DNA of 23,816 bases from MAG-120802 sp049430265 (GTDB lineage Bacteria; Actinomycetota; Actinomycetes; Nanopelagicales; Nanopelagicaceae). Position 1 is the stretch's first letter, and the number at the start of each line of letters is the position of its first letter. Shown here one piece after another: positions 14,956 to 20,990 of the stretch. Both the position numbers and the translations under genes were made by a program. Location of the stretch: positions 1 to 23,816 of the forward strand of contig JBMTBW010000011.1 of assembly GCA_049430265.1 (NCBI GenBank), written 5' to 3'. The notes under the pieces were generated by a model. That model was not told the origin of the DNA. It ran no database searches and saw only the letters and a program-made list of their open reading frames with translations.

Positions 14956-15585
14956 ATGGCAATCACGCTGGCGCAATCGCGAAAAATCTCCGCGGAGATT
15001 GCAAAGAAAAACCCCAGATTTAAACCCATAATCAAGCAATCTGGGCCTTGTCCTCTTGGTATTAAAACAAAGAAACCCTTGGAAAGTAATTTTTCAACAC
15101 TTGCTTCATCAATTCTCTCTCAGCAATTATCTACTAAAGCTGCCGCAACAATTATTGGAAGAGTTAAGAACCTCTCTGGGGGGCGAATTTCGCCGAGTGG
15201 AATCAGTCGAATAAGTAGAAGTGATTTAAGGCAAGCTGGTTGCTCAACGGCAAAGGCGAGAGCTTTAGAGGAGTTAGCTCAAGCCGCCCTTAGCTCAAAG
15301 GTATCTATGAGCTCTCTTCATCGCCTAGATGATGAAGAAATTAGAGAGCAGCTTCTGCCGCTCTTTGGAATTGGAGTCTGGACTGTTGAGATGTTTTTGA
15401 TGTTTCAACTAGGCAGACAGGATGTGTGGCCGGTGGGAGATCTTGGAGTCAGGCGTGGTTGGGAGAAGGTTCATCGCATGAGAGGTGAGATAAAGCCAGC
15501 CGAGCTTCTTAAATTAGGTGAAATCTATAGCCCATATCGCAGCCATTTAGCTTGGTATTGCTGGCGAGCTACTGAAATTCTCTAG
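14956..15585 (+). CDS. alkA: DNA-3-methyladenine glycosylase II, AlkA/HhH-GPD family
   Basis: A 209-residue base-excision repair glycosylase that removes alkylated purines. Family marks: FSTLASSILSQQLSTKAA (about 46-63), the helix-hairpin-helix LLPLFGIGVWTVEMF at 133-147, and the catalytic aspartate D162 in VWPVGDLGVRRG. It is shorter than E. coli AlkA (282 aa) and lacks that protein's N-terminal domain, like many compact bacterial homologues. There is no iron-sulfur cysteine cluster, which argues against EndoIII or MutY. It converges on msrB, and the two stop codons overlap in the shared bases CTAG. Confidence 0.9.
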   Translation: MAITLAQSRKISAEIAKKNPRFKPIIKQSGPCPLGIKTKKPLESNFSTLASSILSQQLSTKAAATIIGRVKNLSGGRISPSGISRISRSDLRQAGCSTAKARALEELAQAALSSKVSMSSLHRLDDEEIREQLLPLFGIGVWTVEMFLMFQLGRQDVWPVGDLGVRRGWEKVHRMRGEIKPAELLKLGEIYSPYRSHLAWYCWRATEIL

Positions 15586-16040
15586 GAGTTTTTTGGTTCA
15601 AGCGTTAGCGCTACTGAGTTGATACACCAACGTTGATCAGTTGGAACTGCATAACCTTCACCTTCAAAGACATGTCCAAGGTGTGAACCGCAAGAAGCGC
15701 AACGAACTTCTGTTCTGATTCGCGGAGCAAGTGAGCGATCTTCCAATAGCACTACTGCATCATCACTTTTTGGGGCATAGAAAGAGGGCCAGCCGCAACC
15801 TGAATGAAATTTGGTTTCACTTCTAAATAGCTCTGCGCTACATGCTTTGCACTTATAAACGCCAATGGTTTCACTCTCATAATACTTTCCTGTAAATGCA
15901 ACCTCAGTTCCAGCTTTTCGCAATACATCATAGGAGAGTGGATCTAGGCTCTTAGCTAAACTTTCATCATCTAATTGAACTGGAAATGCCTTTCCAGTCT
16001 TGGGATTGATTTTAGGAAGTTCAGATTCGCTATAAGACAT
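15582..16040 (-). CDS. msrB: Peptide-methionine (R)-S-oxide reductase MsrB
   Basis: A 152-residue protein that reduces the R epimer of methionine sulfoxide in damaged proteins using thioredoxin. The zinc site is CKAC (64, 67) and CASC (114, 117). The substrate region is HSGCGWPSF (79-87), and the catalytic cysteine is Cys139 in RWCINSVAL (W replaces the more usual Y or F of RxCINS). It lies 10 nt downstream of msrA with a strong AAGGAGA before ATG 16040, forming a two-gene repair operon that covers both sulfoxide epimers. Its 3' end overlaps the convergent glycosylase gene by 4 bases. Confidence 0.96.
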   Translation of the reverse strand: MSYSESELPKINPKTGKAFPVQLDDESLAKSLDPLSYDVLRKAGTEVAFTGKYYESETIGVYKCKACSAELFRSETKFHSGCGWPSFYAPKSDDAVVLLEDRSLAPRIRTEVRCASCGSHLGHVFEGEGYAVPTDQRWCINSVALTLEPKNS

Positions 16041-16050
16041 TACTTTCTCC

Positions 16051-16572
16051 TTAAGCCTTCAAAGCAGGATATGCAATCCCAGTACTTGAGTGACAGTCAT
16101 AGCCATTTGGATTTTTCTCTAAATATCTTTGGTGATACTCCTCCGCTAGAAAATACTCATGCCCCTCTGCGCTCTGAATCTGAGTGACAATTTCACCAAG
16201 TCCTGCGCTCTTAAGCACATCGTTGTAAACCTGACGAGTTTTTTGGGCCATTTCTAACTGCTCAGCGGTAGTTGTAAATATTGCGCTGCGATACTGGGTT
16301 CCAATATCTCCGCCCTGCTTATTTAGTGACGTTGGATCATGCATCACCCAGAACTCTTCCAGAAGTCTCTGATATGAAATTAGCTCTGGATCAAAAACTA
16401 CCTCAACCATTTCAGCATGATTAGTTTTTCCAGTGCAGACCTCTTGATATGTTGGTGATTTAGTATTTCCACCCATATATCCAACTGAAGTTGAGATCAC
16501 TCCAGATAGATTCCAGAATCTTCGCTCTGCTCCCCAGAAGCAACCAGTTGCAAAATACGCTCGTTCTTTCAT
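16051..16572 (-). CDS. msrA: Peptide-methionine (S)-S-oxide reductase MsrA
   Basis: A 173-residue protein that repairs S-methionine sulfoxide. The catalytic cysteine is Cys11 in ATGCFWGAERRF. Further MsrA marks are GYMGG, YQEVCTGKTNHAEMVEVVFDP, FWVMHDPTSLNKQGGDIGTQYRSAIF and EGHEYFLAEEYHQRYL. No recycling-cysteine tail is evident. ATG 16572 has no Shine-Dalgarno. CAATAT ends 6 nt upstream, consistent with a leaderless transcript, and a 12-bp palindrome overlaps that hexamer. Confidence 0.96.
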   Translation of the reverse strand: MKERAYFATGCFWGAERRFWNLSGVISTSVGYMGGNTKSPTYQEVCTGKTNHAEMVEVVFDPELISYQRLLEEFWVMHDPTSLNKQGGDIGTQYRSAIFTTTAEQLEMAQKTRQVYNDVLKSAGLGEIVTQIQSAEGHEYFLAEEYHQRYLEKNPNGYDCHSSTGIAYPALKA

Positions 16573-16574
16573 GG

Positions 16575-16586
16575 GCCAATATTGGC
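16575..16586. promoter_or_regulatory. Perfect palindrome at the msrA start, candidate operator
   Basis: GCCAATATTGGC is a perfect 12-bp palindrome located 2 nt before the msrA start codon on the minus strand and overlapping its likely -10 (CAATAT). It lies in a 44-nt region shared with the divergent tRNA-Arg. Candidate binding site for an oxidative-stress or other regulator; no protein is assigned. Confidence 0.45.
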
Positions 16587-16598
16587 AGAGGAATCACT

Positions 16599-16604
16599 GA
16601 TAAT
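16599..16604 (+). promoter_or_regulatory. -10 element for tRNA-Arg
   Basis: GATAAT places a start near 16611-16612, about 5 nt before the mature tRNA 5' end. The -35 is not clear: TTGGCA at 16582 is too close (11 nt). Confidence 0.4.
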
Positions 16605-16616
16605 CTTTTCCAAAGC

Positions 16617-16688
16617 GCCCCCGTAGCTCAGGGGATAGAGCACCGCCCTCCGGAGGCGGGTGCACAGGTTCGAATCCTGTCGGGGGCA
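16617..16688 (+). tRNA. tRNA-Arg (anticodon CCG)
   Basis: A full cloverleaf: acceptor GCCCCCG/CGGGGGC, D-arm GCTC/GAGC, anticodon stem CCGCC/GGCGG with loop CTCCGGA (anticodon CCG, reading CGG), a 4-nt variable loop, T-arm ACAGG/CCTGT with TTCGAAT loop, and discriminator A. It is 72 nt long and CCA is not encoded. It stands alone between msrA and whiB. Confidence 0.97.
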
Positions 16689-16725
16689 CTTGATCTAAGA
16701 ATTATTCAAAATTCAAAATAATTTA

Positions 16726-16741
16726 AGAGCTCTAGCGCTCT
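16726..16741 (+). terminator. Weak hairpin downstream of tRNA-Arg
   Basis: AGAGC and GCTCT form a 5-bp stem with a 6-nt loop, followed by ATCTCAC and not by a T-run. It is the only stem-loop between the tRNA and the whiB promoter. Poor intrinsic terminator at best. Confidence 0.2.
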
Positions 16742-16779
16742 ATCTCACTAACTTTCTGTGAAATCGCGGGGCAAGACTC

Positions 16780-16808
16780 TTGAGTTAAGATGTTTTAGCG
16801 GGGATAAT
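16780..16808 (+). promoter_or_regulatory. Promoter for whiB
   Basis: TTGAGT (16780-16785) and GATAAT (16803-16808) are separated by exactly 17 nt, the best-formed promoter in the window. The predicted start near 16815 gives a whiB 5' UTR of about 100 nt. This lies just past the ATG of the 36-codon upstream ORF, so the promoter and that ORF start are hard to reconcile. Confidence 0.6.
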
Positions 16809-16919
16809 ATGGCAGTAATCGCGCCCAAATCTGGTTCGCATTACACCCAAAGACGCAAGAATGGTCAATCTCGGTTTCCCCGAACTGCCCCTTGCCTGAA
16901 GATTGATGAGGTCTTATGA
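16809..16919 (+). CDS. Possible 36-aa upstream ORF coupled to whiB
   Basis: ATG 16809 opens a 36-codon frame with a basic, Ser/Arg-rich sequence and one Cys, starting MAVIAPKSGSHYTQRRK and ending KIDEVL. GGGGAT lies a few bases upstream, and the stop TGA overlaps the whiB ATG (ATGA), as in coupled genes. Against it, the ATG directly follows a good -10, so a transcript from that promoter would start after it. It could be a true leader peptide read from an upstream promoter, or chance within the 5' UTR. I do not recognise a family. Confidence 0.35.
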   Translation: MAVIAPKSGSHYTQRRKNGQSRFPRTAPCLKIDEVL

Positions 16920-17191
16920 GCTTGGATTGGCGCCACCGCGCTGCCTGCCGCGATATTGACCCCGAACTCTTCTTCCCGGTTGGAAATACTGGGCCTGCGA
17001 TTGCTCAAATTGAAGAAGCTAAGAAAGTCTGTATGCCTTGCATAGTTAGGCAAGATTGTTTGCAATGGGCACTTGAAAGTGGCCAAGACTCTGGAGTCTG
17101 GGGCGGGCTATCTGAGGATGAAAGACGAGCTATGAAGCGCCGCGCTGCTAGAAATCGTGCACGTTTATCCGAAAATAACTTCGAGGAGTAG
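16916..17191 (+). CDS. whiB: WhiB-family iron-sulfur transcription factor (WhiB1/WblE-like)
   Basis: A 91-residue WhiB protein. The four cluster cysteines are Cys11 (AACRDIDPELFFP), Cys39 and Cys42 (VCMPC), and Cys48 (DCLQWAL), binding a [4Fe-4S] cluster. GVWGGLSEDERR is the family turn that contacts sigma factor region 4, followed by a basic tail (MKRRAARNRAR) for DNA contact. Length, and a convergent PdtaS-type kinase gene, match the whiB1 (Rv3219)-pdtaS (Rv3220c) arrangement of mycobacteria, so WhiB1/WblE is the likely subgroup. GAGG lies 5 nt before the ATG. Confidence 0.95.
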   Translation: MSLDWRHRAACRDIDPELFFPVGNTGPAIAQIEEAKKVCMPCIVRQDCLQWALESGQDSGVWGGLSEDERRAMKRRAARNRARLSENNFEE

Positions 17192-17195
17192 TTCT

Positions 17196-18674
17196 TTAAC
17201 GCTCTAGCGGAAAAGAAATCTGAACCTTAGTTCCAATATTTGGCTTAATAAACTCTATTTTTCCAGCTAACTCATTCTTAGTTAGAGTCTGCACAATCTG
17301 CAAACCGAGATTTGTGTTTGTTTCAAGCGAGAAGTCGCTTGGAATGCCGGCTCCATTATCCAAAACTGTTACAGTCATAGATTTTCCACTTCTATCAATT
17401 CTTAGCTCTACCAAATCACCGCTTTGACTCAAACCATGCTCTAAAGCGTTGTGAATCAACTCTGTTAATACCAAGGCAAGAGGTGTTGCAACCATTGAAG
17501 AGATAAGGCCGAATTCGCCGACCTTCTTTATCCGGATCTCATTTGGCCTGATATTTAACTCTGATGCGCCTTGAATTATCTTGGTAATAACCTCATCAAA
17601 TTGCACTAAATCCTGCGCGGTAGCAGAGAGAGTCTCGTGAACTAAAGCAATTGAAACCACCCTTCTAACCGCCTCTTCAATAGCAGCGCTAGCTTTTGGG
17701 TCGTCAATTCGCCTTGCTTGAAGGCGAAGCAGAGCTGAAACAGTCTGCAGATTATTCTTTACTCGATGATGAATCTCTCTAATGGTGGCATCTTTACTGA
17801 TTAAAGCTCTATCTTTCCTTCTTAGCTCTGTAACGTTGTGAACAAGAACTACAGCTCCAATTCGATTATCACCTTCAGTTAATGGCATTGCTAAAAGATC
17901 CAATACCCCACCACTGTTTTCAAACTCATCTCGCCTCAATTGCTTACCACTCATAGTTATCTGCCAGTTCTCCTCCCGTGGATTAAGCGGTGAAGATTGG
18001 CTGACAAGAGAATCTAAAACTCGACCAAGGTTCTGCCCTTCAAGATCTTTATCCCAACCAATTCGATTGAATGCAGATCGAGCATTTGGACTAGCAAAGA
18101 GAACTTCTCCTGCAGCATTTAGTCTTACCAAACCATCGCCAACTCTTGGAGCAGCCTCTGCCAGATAGACATTGTCCTTTACGGGAAAGTTTCCCTCAGC
18201 AATCATTCGATAGATATGGTTAGCAATCTCGCGATAATTTAGTTCAAGTCGTGACGGCGTTCTCATCGTCTCTAGATTTCTATGACGTGAAATTACTGCT
18301 ATTACTCGACCAGCAAAAAAGACTGGAATGCACTCAACCTTTATCTTTATCTCTCCAACTTGCTCAGCCCTACTATCTCTAACAATCTCACCACTTGATA
18401 GCGCTTGATCAATATCTGGTCTAGATCCCCATGCCACATCATTGCCAATTAAGTCTTGAGTAAAAACCGTTGCTGCAGTCATGGGGCGAATCTGGGCGAT
18501 AGTGCGATGTCCTTCCGGCCAACTCTTTTCATCTTTGCGCTTTGGTATCCATAAAACTAAATCTGCAAATGAGATATCTGCAAGCAATTGCCATTCAGCT
18601 GTTAATTCACCAAGACGCAATACATCATCACTCGTTAGCGAACTCTGGTCTGAGAGTAGATGGCGAAAAGGCAT
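17196..18674 (-). CDS. pdtaS: PdtaS-type cytosolic sensor histidine kinase
   Basis: A 492-residue kinase with no membrane segment. Residues about 1-160 form a GAF-like sensor domain, 175-290 a PAS-like domain (GLVRLNAAGEVLFASPNARSAF), and 296-490 a HisKA_2/HATPase pair. The phosphoacceptor region is EIHHRVKNNLQ (His302/303), the N-box ELIHNALEHG (Asn409), and the G-box DNGAGIP (439-445) with NLGLQIV. PdtaS kinases pass phosphate to the ANTAR regulator PdtaR, which acts on RNA; no such gene is in this window. There is no Shine-Dalgarno at ATG 18674, and TACTCT ends 7 nt before it, suggesting a leaderless start. The stop is 4 nt from the convergent whiB stop. Confidence 0.93.
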   Translation of the reverse strand: MPFRHLLSDQSSLTSDDVLRLGELTAEWQLLADISFADLVLWIPKRKDEKSWPEGHRTIAQIRPMTAATVFTQDLIGNDVAWGSRPDIDQALSSGEIVRDSRAEQVGEIKIKVECIPVFFAGRVIAVISRHRNLETMRTPSRLELNYREIANHIYRMIAEGNFPVKDNVYLAEAAPRVGDGLVRLNAAGEVLFASPNARSAFNRIGWDKDLEGQNLGRVLDSLVSQSSPLNPREENWQITMSGKQLRRDEFENSGGVLDLLAMPLTEGDNRIGAVVLVHNVTELRRKDRALISKDATIREIHHRVKNNLQTVSALLRLQARRIDDPKASAAIEEAVRRVVSIALVHETLSATAQDLVQFDEVITKIIQGASELNIRPNEIRIKKVGEFGLISSMVATPLALVLTELIHNALEHGLSQSGDLVELRIDRSGKSMTVTVLDNGAGIPSDFSLETNTNLGLQIVQTLTKNELAGKIEFIKPNIGTKVQISFPLER

Positions 18675-18681
18675 AGGCGAA

Positions 18682-18687
18682 AGAGTA
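18682..18687 (-). promoter_or_regulatory. Candidate leaderless -10 element for pdtaS
   Basis: TACTCT (TAnnnT) ends 7 nt before the ATG, at the junction with the upstream cpaE-like gene. No -35 and no Shine-Dalgarno are visible. The kinase could alternatively be read through from the cpaB-cpaE unit. Confidence 0.35.
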
Positions 18688-18689
18688 CT

Positions 18690-19691
18690 TCAGATTATTT
18701 TATGGAGATAAATGGCTAACTCTCGTAGCGCTCGAGAGAGGCTACTGCGAGAGTTGACTTCAGACAAAGTGGCATATCGATTGCGAGCACGCTCTAAATT
18801 GCCATACTCATAGGGCATAAAGAAGTGAGGCTTGCCGTCGATCTTACTTCTAAAGCTTTTGCGGAAAAGGGGGCGGCTGGAGCTACTACTCTCTTTATTG
18901 AGTAGATAAATTACATTTAGCTCGGATGAGAACATCTTTAATGATTCTTCGAATTGCTCTAATTGATAGAGGGCGCGGCTATCTTGATGAATTATGTAAA
19001 TTAGATGAGAACAACTACTCAGGGCCTGCATAAAAAACTTTCCTCTTGTGCGTCGATCAGATACCGCCTGGCTCATTACCGGCGCGCTTCCCACATCAAT
19101 AAAAACGCTCTCTTTCTCTCTAGATTCAATCTCATCAAATGAAGTAATACTCTGAAGGGATAGAGCGTTATTAAGAACACTTCGCTGATAACTCATTCTC
19201 TCCCCCACCATCTGAGACAGACTCTGCTTGGAAAGATCTGCATCGATGAGCAACATCTGGGCTTGTTTCGAATACTCCTGGGCCGTATTTAGCGCAAGAG
19301 TTGAAATTCCTGGAGAGCCATCAGAGCCAGTGAATAAAACCCAAGAATCTCTACGGAATGAGTTTCCAGTTGGGAGAACCTCATTACTTCCTCTTAAAGC
19401 CTGATTAGCTTGATGCAATATCTCATCACTACTAAATCTCTTATCCACATCAAGAATAAGAATTGAAAGATTTTCATCACTTTCTCTTCTTATCTCGCGC
19501 CAATCTAGCCCAAAGTATTTATCAGAAATTATCAAGATGCGAAGAGAAGTTGTACTTGCAATTAACTTTGAATCAAAATCTGATGGCGACAGTAGACGCT
19601 TTTGGAGCTGGAAGTCATGTTTCAGCAGAACTTCAATAACTTGGTCTTCAACTTGATGAGAGCCTAGTGCGGTGATTAAATTTATTTTCAC
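18690..19691 (-). CDS. CpaE/TadZ-like P-loop protein with degenerate Walker A
   Basis: A 333-residue protein. Residues 1-100 look like a pseudo-receiver domain, as in CpaE/TadZ. Residues 115 onward resemble a MinD/ParA-type ATPase: FTGSDGSPGISTLALN (120-135) at the P-loop position and LLIDADLSKQSLSQ (147-160) at the Walker A' position. Both expected lysines of KGGxGKT are replaced (Asp124, Ile129), so ATP binding is doubtful. CpaE/TadZ proteins position pilus or secretion machinery at the pole. GTG 19691 overlaps the stop of the SAF-domain gene (GTGA) with AGGA upstream, so the two are made together. The rest of a tad/flp locus is not in the window. A cell-division (Ssd-like) role is an alternative. 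Confidence 0.7.
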   Translation of the reverse strand: MKINLITALGSHQVEDQVIEVLLKHDFQLQKRLLSPSDFDSKLIASTTSLRILIISDKYFGLDWREIRRESDENLSILILDVDKRFSSDEILHQANQALRGSNEVLPTGNSFRRDSWVLFTGSDGSPGISTLALNTAQEYSKQAQMLLIDADLSKQSLSQMVGERMSYQRSVLNNALSLQSITSFDEIESREKESVFIDVGSAPVMSQAVSDRRTRGKFFMQALSSCSHLIYIIHQDSRALYQLEQFEESLKMFSSELNVIYLLNKESSSSSRPLFRKSFRSKIDGKPHFFMPYEYGNLERARNRYATLSEVNSRSSLSRALRELAIYLHKII

Positions 19692-20326
19692 CGATTTCCT
19701 ACCAGAATAAAGTCGTAATTTCCCATATCCTCAATCAGGTTTGGAATTATTGTCCTTGGGACAAGAAGTGTTATTACTAAGTCCCCTCCTAGAGTATTTG
19801 CCTGGTTATCTACTTGATCTATGACCAAATCACTTGCAATCAAGCGACTTTTATATCTGCCAGATTCAAGGTTTTGAGAGCGCAATTCAGATTTAGTGAT
19901 TCCATAAATATCAACTCGTTGTCCGCTGCCAATATCTTTTGGTACTTGAGAAAAGGCGATAGCAATTGGAACCTGCTGGAGCTGCTCATCTATCTGCTCA
20001 CTTACCGCATAAGCTGGTATTAATTCCTCTGCTCCAATTGCTCTAACCACCGAGCTTCCAATGATTGAAACCTGCCCATCGATGTAATTTGCTGCATTAC
20101 TTGGCAATAAGACTTTGCTGATAACGACATCTTCTGCCGTAATTACCTCTCCTTTGCCAAGATCAACTGCTGCGCTCCAAACCGTGATCATCCGACTCGA
20201 TGAATTGGAGATGACTAGAGCTGAGATAAATGAAGCAGCGATTAAGCATCCCCCTAAAATCGTTTTAAGATAACTACGGATAGAGAAGTTAAAGGAATTT
20301 TTCTGAAGCTTATTGGTGTTTTTCAT
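19688..20326 (-). CDS. SAF-domain protein, CpaB/RcpC-like
   Basis: About 212 residues from ATG 20326 (an in-frame TTG at 20332 would add two). One N-terminal membrane anchor (TILGGCLIAASFISALVIS, about residues 23-41) precedes an extracytoplasmic SAF domain: AAVDLGKGEVITAEDVVISKVLLP then SSVVRAIGAEELIPAYAV, followed by VPIAIAFSQVPKDIGSGQRVDIYGI. This arrangement is typical of CpaB/RcpC pilus assembly proteins. Pairing with a CpaE-like gene supports that group, but secretin, ATPase, platform and pilin genes would have to lie elsewhere. No Shine-Dalgarno; the start is probably leaderless. Confidence 0.72.
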   Translation of the reverse strand: MKNTNKLQKNSFNFSIRSYLKTILGGCLIAASFISALVISNSSSRMITVWSAAVDLGKGEVITAEDVVISKVLLPSNAANYIDGQVSIIGSSVVRAIGAEELIPAYAVSEQIDEQLQQVPIAIAFSQVPKDIGSGQRVDIYGITKSELRSQNLESGRYKSRLIASDLVIDQVDNQANTLGGDLVITLLVPRTIIPNLIEDMGNYDFILVGNR

Positions 20327-20413
20327 TGGCAATGAATACCCAATTTCTTGCCCTCATGAGCTTCTACTTCCACAACCAAAACGCAGGTATTAACAAGCTG
20401 TGGACAATGCCTC

Positions 20414-20449
20414 ATCCTTTTAGAGGATAGTTATTTCGCATTTAATAAC
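20414..20449. repeat. Two adjacent inverted repeats in a divergent promoter region
   Basis: ATCCT/AGGAT (20414-20428, 5-nt loop) and GTTATT/AATAAC (20430-20449, 8-nt loop) lie between the SAF-domain gene and the Rv3235-family gene. Either could be a regulator site; TTTAAT at 20441 is a possible plus-strand -10. The rest of the 135-nt gap shows nothing clear. Confidence 0.35.
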
Positions 20450-20461
20450 CATGCTCTGGCT

Positions 20462-20986
20462 ATGAAAAATGAAGCAGAAATAAGCAATAAAAGATTTGAT
20501 CTTTCTGATTATGATTTATTGGATCATCCATCTCTAGAGCTCTTTGGGCAGAGGAACTTTTATTCAACTCCACTCTTTGGAAGAGGCGATCTACCGACAA
20601 GCAATAAGCTCTATCTAATTCCAACTAGCCATGGTGAGAACTATGAAGCAGATTTTGCTCCCACTCCTTCTTCTCTTGCAGAACTTCCCAATGCCACGCG
20701 CTGGACTCTTACTTATTTGATTACCGCTCTTGAGATTATGGCTGCAAGGCGCCCAGCATCTCAGGTTGCTCGCACCACACACCGCTACACCTATAACTCA
20801 CTACTTACTCAAGTAGGAAGCTTGAAGGAGGTTCCCAAGATCAAAAGTGTTAGAAGAAGCCAGCCAATAGTTGGAGTCGTTGAACTAAACGCCACATTGA
20901 TTTTCAAAGAGAGAATTAGGGCTCTCGTTGCACGCTTTGAAGGGGTCGATCACAAATGGCTCTGTACTGAGTTAAGCCTTATATAG
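20462..20986 (+). CDS. Rv3235-family protein (DUF6459-like), function unknown
   Basis: A 174-residue protein. The first 90 residues are polar and low in motif content. The C-terminal 90 form the recognisable domain: LITALEIMAARRPASQVARTTHRYTYNSL, then KEVPKIKSVRRSQPIVGVVELNATLIFKERIRALVARFEGVDHKWLCTELSLI, in which ARRPxxQ and the final WLCTEL pattern fit the Rv3235 family often found near secA in actinobacteria. No enzyme motif or membrane segment is seen. Its location beside secA, convergent with a 4-nt gap, supports the assignment. The start codon lacks a good Shine-Dalgarno. Confidence 0.75.
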   Translation: MKNEAEISNKRFDLSDYDLLDHPSLELFGQRNFYSTPLFGRGDLPTSNKLYLIPTSHGENYEADFAPTPSSLAELPNATRWTLTYLITALEIMAARRPASQVARTTHRYTYNSLLTQVGSLKEVPKIKSVRRSQPIVGVVELNATLIFKERIRALVARFEGVDHKWLCTELSLI

Positions 20987-20990
20987 AAAG

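Noticed and set aside
15586..15596. T-rich stretch after the glycosylase stop as an intrinsic terminator
   Set aside because: The T run is msrB coding sequence on the opposite strand and no stable stem precedes it.
20353..20400. A 14-codon minus-strand ORF ahead of the SAF-domain gene
   Set aside because: Too short, overlaps the start region out of frame, no ribosome site.
20399..20407. DnaA-box-like TGTGGACAA
   Set aside because: A single 8-of-9 match with no cluster of boxes and no dnaA/dnaN nearby; chance is sufficient.
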